DNA of 39,494 nt from Nioella sp964229645 (GTDB taxonomy: Bacteria > Pseudomonadota > Alphaproteobacteria > Rhodobacterales > Rhodobacteraceae). The stretch's first letter is position 1, and every line of letters starts with the position of its first letter. The translations under genes and the position numbers were made by a program. The notes under the pieces were generated by a model. The model was not told the DNA's origin and did not search any database. It saw nothing but the letters and a program-made list of their open reading frames with translations. Shown piece by piece: positions 37,601 to 39,494 of this stretch. The DNA lies in NCBI RefSeq assembly GCF_964229645.1, contig NZ_CAXREX010000172.1, positions 1-39,494 on the forward strand. Reading direction: 5' to 3'.

Positions 37601-39494
37601 CCTTGCGCTTGAGGCCAGTCTCAATGCGGCCGAAGGCGCGATCACCGGCAACGCGGATGCCATCGAGGCGATCGAGGTTCGTGTCACCGACACCGAGGCC
37701 GGGCTGGAAGCCGCCGCGACCTCGATCACCGCGCTGGAGGCTTCGGTCAATGACGACGCAACCGGGCTGGACGCGCTGGCGAGCGCCGTGGACAGCATCG
37801 CGGCCGAGGTGGGCCTGCTGGCCGATGGCTCGCAATATTCCTATGCCGAGGCCCTTCGCAACCTGCAAAGCAGCCTGCGCGGCGTGGCGCTGGAAGGGCT
37901 GAACGCCGCCGCCCGCGACGAGACCGAGCGCCGCCGCGTCCGCGATTACGTCGCCTCGGCCACGCAGGCGCTCAACACCCGCGTCGATGCGACGGACAGC
38001 CAAGTCACGATCAACGCCGAGGCGATCACGAAACTCGGCGCGCAGGTGCTGGATGCCGAGGGCGCCGTCCTCGCCAATGCCGGGGCGCTTGATGCGCTGA
38101 CCATCGAGCTGGTCGATCAGGGCAACGCGCTCGATGCCGCGGTCACCGCCCTGACCGCGCTGGAGGCGAGCGTCGGCGGGCTTGAGGATGATCTTGCCAC
38201 CAGGGCCAGCGCCTCGGCCCTCAATAGTCTGGGCGCGCGCGTGACGAATGCCGAGGGCGCGATCGACGCGGTGTCGAGCGCGGTCACCGGGCTGGAGGCC
38301 GAGATCGGGGATCTGGAAAGCAGCCTCGCCACCCGGGCCAGCGCCAGCGCCGTCAGCACGCTGACCGCCCGTGTCACCGCGGCCGAGGGGGAGATCGACA
38401 GCCTTTCGAGCGCGGTGACGGCGCTGGAAAGCGGTCTCGATGCGCTGGAAGGCGATCTCGCCACGCGCGCCAGCGCCTCGGCCCTCAATGCCCTGACCAC
38501 GCGCGTGACGACGGCCGAGGGGCAGATCACCGCCAATGCCAGCGCGATCACGGAGCTCTCGGCGGATCTGTCCGATCTCGACGACGAACTCGCCACCCGC
38601 GCCAGCGCCTGGGCGCTGAACCAGCTCTCGGTCGAGGTCTCGGAGATCGACGGCGAGCTGAGCGCGCTGGCCTCGTCCGTGACCGCGCTGGAAAGCAGCG
38701 TCGATGACGCGACGGCCGGCACCACCTTCAAGATGGAAACCGTGGCAGGCCCCGGCGGCTATGCCCGGATCGGCATGATGGCGCGCTACGGCAGTGGCTA
38801 CGGCTACAAGGAAGCGGGCCTCTTCATCGACGTGTCGTCGGACTGGAACACGCCCTCGCGCGTCGGTGTCCATGCCGATCAGTTCGTCGTCGCGACGGGC
38901 AGCGGCCTCGAGACCCCGTTCTTCGTCTCGGACGGCCAGGTCTTCATGGACTGGGCGCGCATCGCCAATGTGTCGATCGGCTTCGGCGAGATCACCGGCG
39001 CGCTGCAATCGGACAATTACGCCGAGGTCGCGGGCCTGCCGGTCGCGGGCTTCAGGCTCGACCGCGAGACGGGCCAGATCAAAGGCAAGGAAGTCATCTC
39101 GCGCGAGATCCTGGAGCTGGGCGCCGCGACCGATTTCCAGTCCGAGACCTATGGCGGGTGGTATCCGGGCGGGGCGTACACGCCCGGCTGGCAGAACCTC
39201 CTGGTGGTCGAGCTCGGCCCGACCGCGCTTGGCGATATGTGGACCATCGTCGCCGGCGGCGATGTGCGGCTCTGGCAATACACCGACAATACCGATCCCC
39301 AGGCGCCCCGCTTCTGGCTGCGCGAGGGGCTTTTGCGCCTCGTGCGCCAGACCCAGCCCGTGGGCAGCGCGGTCTGGGGGCCCGAGCGGCAGATCGTGAG
39401 CTTCGCCATCCCCACCGACAGCGCCTGGAGCGACCGCAATGCCTTCGAGGTGCTGGGCGGTGTCTACGCCAATGTCCGCTACGCGCTGCAGATC
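34671..39494 (+). CDS. Tail tip/central fibre protein, host-specificity J-like (partial at the right edge)
   Basis: Open from ATG 34671 to the end of the window, at least 1608 residues. It starts with a signal-peptide-like segment (RIVLLAAIALCLAAGPAAADP), unusual for a virion protein, then a hydrophobic stretch (about 30-65). The N-terminal third has the J/tip pattern (PMRVLLGHYASAGHVVWSG, YFTEVILLSVLPIEGLDGVLVNG). Fibronectin-like strands follow (about 540-640), then a coiled coil (about 660-790), a lectin-like beta domain (about 820-950) and a second long coiled coil (about 955-1350). The latter includes four exact 44-residue repeats beginning LATRASAS. A beta domain of receptor-binding type follows the repeats. 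It recognises the host surface. Confidence 0.85.
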   Translation, partial: MTRIVLLAAIALCLAAGPAAADPVSALFATLVTGAAKVWAVLGASVVGRAALQIATGLAASAVSRLFRKDPPPRGVMRQVDAGGDRPMRVLLGHYASAGHVVWSGSHGQVGKTPNAYFTEVILLSVLPIEGLDGVLVNGAKIDLGDTPHPDYGLPVLDFRVKGQDYLWVKFYNGSQVAADPMLLAKYAQGAGTSDDYPWSADMIGLGCAYVIVTTRGNNDLFGGQVPQLLFETRGIRLYDRRRDSTAGGDGPQRLDDRSTWAFSANPQVALSTILTAGLGWGEQHLYGPRWPAHTFPTANLFAALNACDVETPGADDVPEPMFRFGADLDLSTEPRSFARELLKCSGADTAICEGKVLLHVGPADAPVASLTDADFSVSHAQELEPFKGLEEAFNAASATYPDPAQTWTMVPAQTEYHPDWEAEDGGRRVANMPFPYVPWDSQVQRLVEASLRDQRRQRVHRGFLGWRLGHLAPLDYVAWTSDRNGYEAKLFKIVSLHDHPTGHVEVLLLEEDLDDYDPPALIPHDPLPPVRPVQPAQVVPGWSVAPYTVTVDAQDRRAGILAGWDPEAAEDARGIRIAVRRAGETGNGVEQPLYPVATGGAAITEGLLPGAHEVRAVLDVDRPVEWTGWTSVDVPAVGFGLDDLAPALVDWLGTMRDWIDEGIPEVRDLAQALAEEAQARADAVQAVADELAQETDARAAETQAAAEALRAERDRIRQIAGEVIELAANDHAAREEIRRSVQVQLGDMEASFDEQILTLANADFALAARLTTLEATSDDLSASITQVDQARIDGDNALASLVAAVAVGTAQQFDHAAIWYFDSTAEGWTGAPVAPSAVDGWLRPGIGSSAVSPSGLGVEAAMYAQVRARIRVVGSPVWLGQLWWAGAGQGWDEARRVALDEPAFSSEGVAEITFTPGWSGVIDAIRLDLADGADGSNYYELDWIAIGRPSPGASSAELLTEQQARISADSALASSFLALEASLNAAEGAITGNADAIEAIEVRVTDTEAGLEAAATSITALEASVNDDATGLDALASAVDSIAAEVGLLADGSQYSYAEALRNLQSSLRGVALEGLNAAARDETERRRVRDYVASATQALNTRVDATDSQVTINAEAITKLGAQVLDAEGAVLANAGALDALTIELVDQGNALDAAVTALTALEASVGGLEDDLATRASASALNSLGARVTNAEGAIDAVSSAVTGLEAEIGDLESSLATRASASAVSTLTARVTAAEGEIDSLSSAVTALESGLDALEGDLATRASASALNALTTRVTTAEGQITANASAITELSADLSDLDDELATRASAWALNQLSVEVSEIDGELSALASSVTALESSVDDATAGTTFKMETVAGPGGYARIGMMARYGSGYGYKEAGLFIDVSSDWNTPSRVGVHADQFVVATGSGLETPFFVSDGQVFMDWARIANVSIGFGEITGALQSDNYAEVAGLPVAGFRLDRETGQIKGKEVISREILELGAATDFQSETYGGWYPGGAYTPGWQNLLVVELGPTALGDMWTIVAGGDVRLWQYTDNTDPQAPRFWLREGLLRLVRQTQPVGSAVWGPERQIVSFAIPTDSAWSDRNAFEVLGGVYANVRYALQI
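38193..38720 (+). repeat. Four tandem 132-bp repeats in the tail-tip gene
   Basis: CTTGCCACC or CTCGCCAC followed by a GCCAGCGCC segment recurs at 38193, 38325, 38457 and 38589, exactly 132 bp (44 codons) apart. In protein each unit begins LATRASAS and continues with RVT-AEG and SSAVTALE. The copies have diverged moderately. They form the distal coiled-coil stalk and could change in number by recombination. Confidence 0.8.

Noticed and set aside
38193..38720. CRISPR-like array
   Set aside because: The repeats are long, in frame and code for coiled-coil units; no spacer structure.
37479..39278. 599-codon minus-strand frame with repeated RGAGARGE-like units
   Set aside because: The repetition is the mirror of the 132-bp repeats in the tail-tip gene.

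Overview
The window holds the left three quarters of a Mu-like (transposable) siphophage prophage in a GC-rich alphaproteobacterium, most likely a Rhodobacterales member. This rests on codon bias, protein style and the first 94 bases, which encode the start of a host-type small membrane protein on the minus strand. The right end of the prophage is not in the window: the last gene, a tail-tip protein, is still open at base 39494.

Layout. 1-94: host gene start. About 135-560: probable prophage left end, with repeat families that look like transposase or regulator sites. 629-3071: a 61-aa conserved protein and a PAS/PAS/PAS-HWE histidine kinase. 3254-4265: LexA-like (S24) repressor and a divergent Ner/Cro-position gene, separated by an early promoter with two or three palindromic operators. 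4262-11443: early operon (membrane microprotein, zinc protein, ParB-like protein, MuA transposase, MuB ATPase, wHTH, DUF3164, GemA, Mor/C-like activator). 11510-13969: cargo (GAF histidine kinase, convergent membrane diguanylate cyclase). 14277-16930: lysis genes and gp25-27-like genes. 17137-17613: antisense zinc-ribbon cargo gene. 17697-22847: terminase, portal, F-like and G-like proteins. 22848-24450: third large cargo block (sigma-factor-like protein, beta-repeat small protein, small antisense gene). 24508-39494: protease/scaffold, cement, capsid, connector and tail genes, with a lambda G/GT-type frameshift, the tape measure and the tail tip.

How it works together. The repressor carries the Ser/Lys dyad of self-cleaving LexA-type proteins, so induction probably follows DNA damage, unlike Mu. 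The early operon replicates the phage by transposition and ends with a Mor/C-type activator. Two copies of a 25-bp element, one upstream of the lysozyme and one upstream of the protease, match the positions of Mu Plys and PI and are probably the activator's late promoters. Two of the cargo blocks lie immediately upstream of these late promoters, where they would not interrupt late transcription.

The most unusual content is the cargo. It includes three signalling enzymes (an HRxxN/HWE kinase, a GAF kinase and a diguanylate cyclase) and a small protein shaped like an ECF sigma factor or the PhyR sigma-like domain. An exact GGAAC-N17-CGTT promoter, the EcfG general-stress consensus, lies just upstream of that last gene. 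This suggests that the prophage taps into or manipulates the host general stress response and c-di-GMP signalling. That link is inference and testable.
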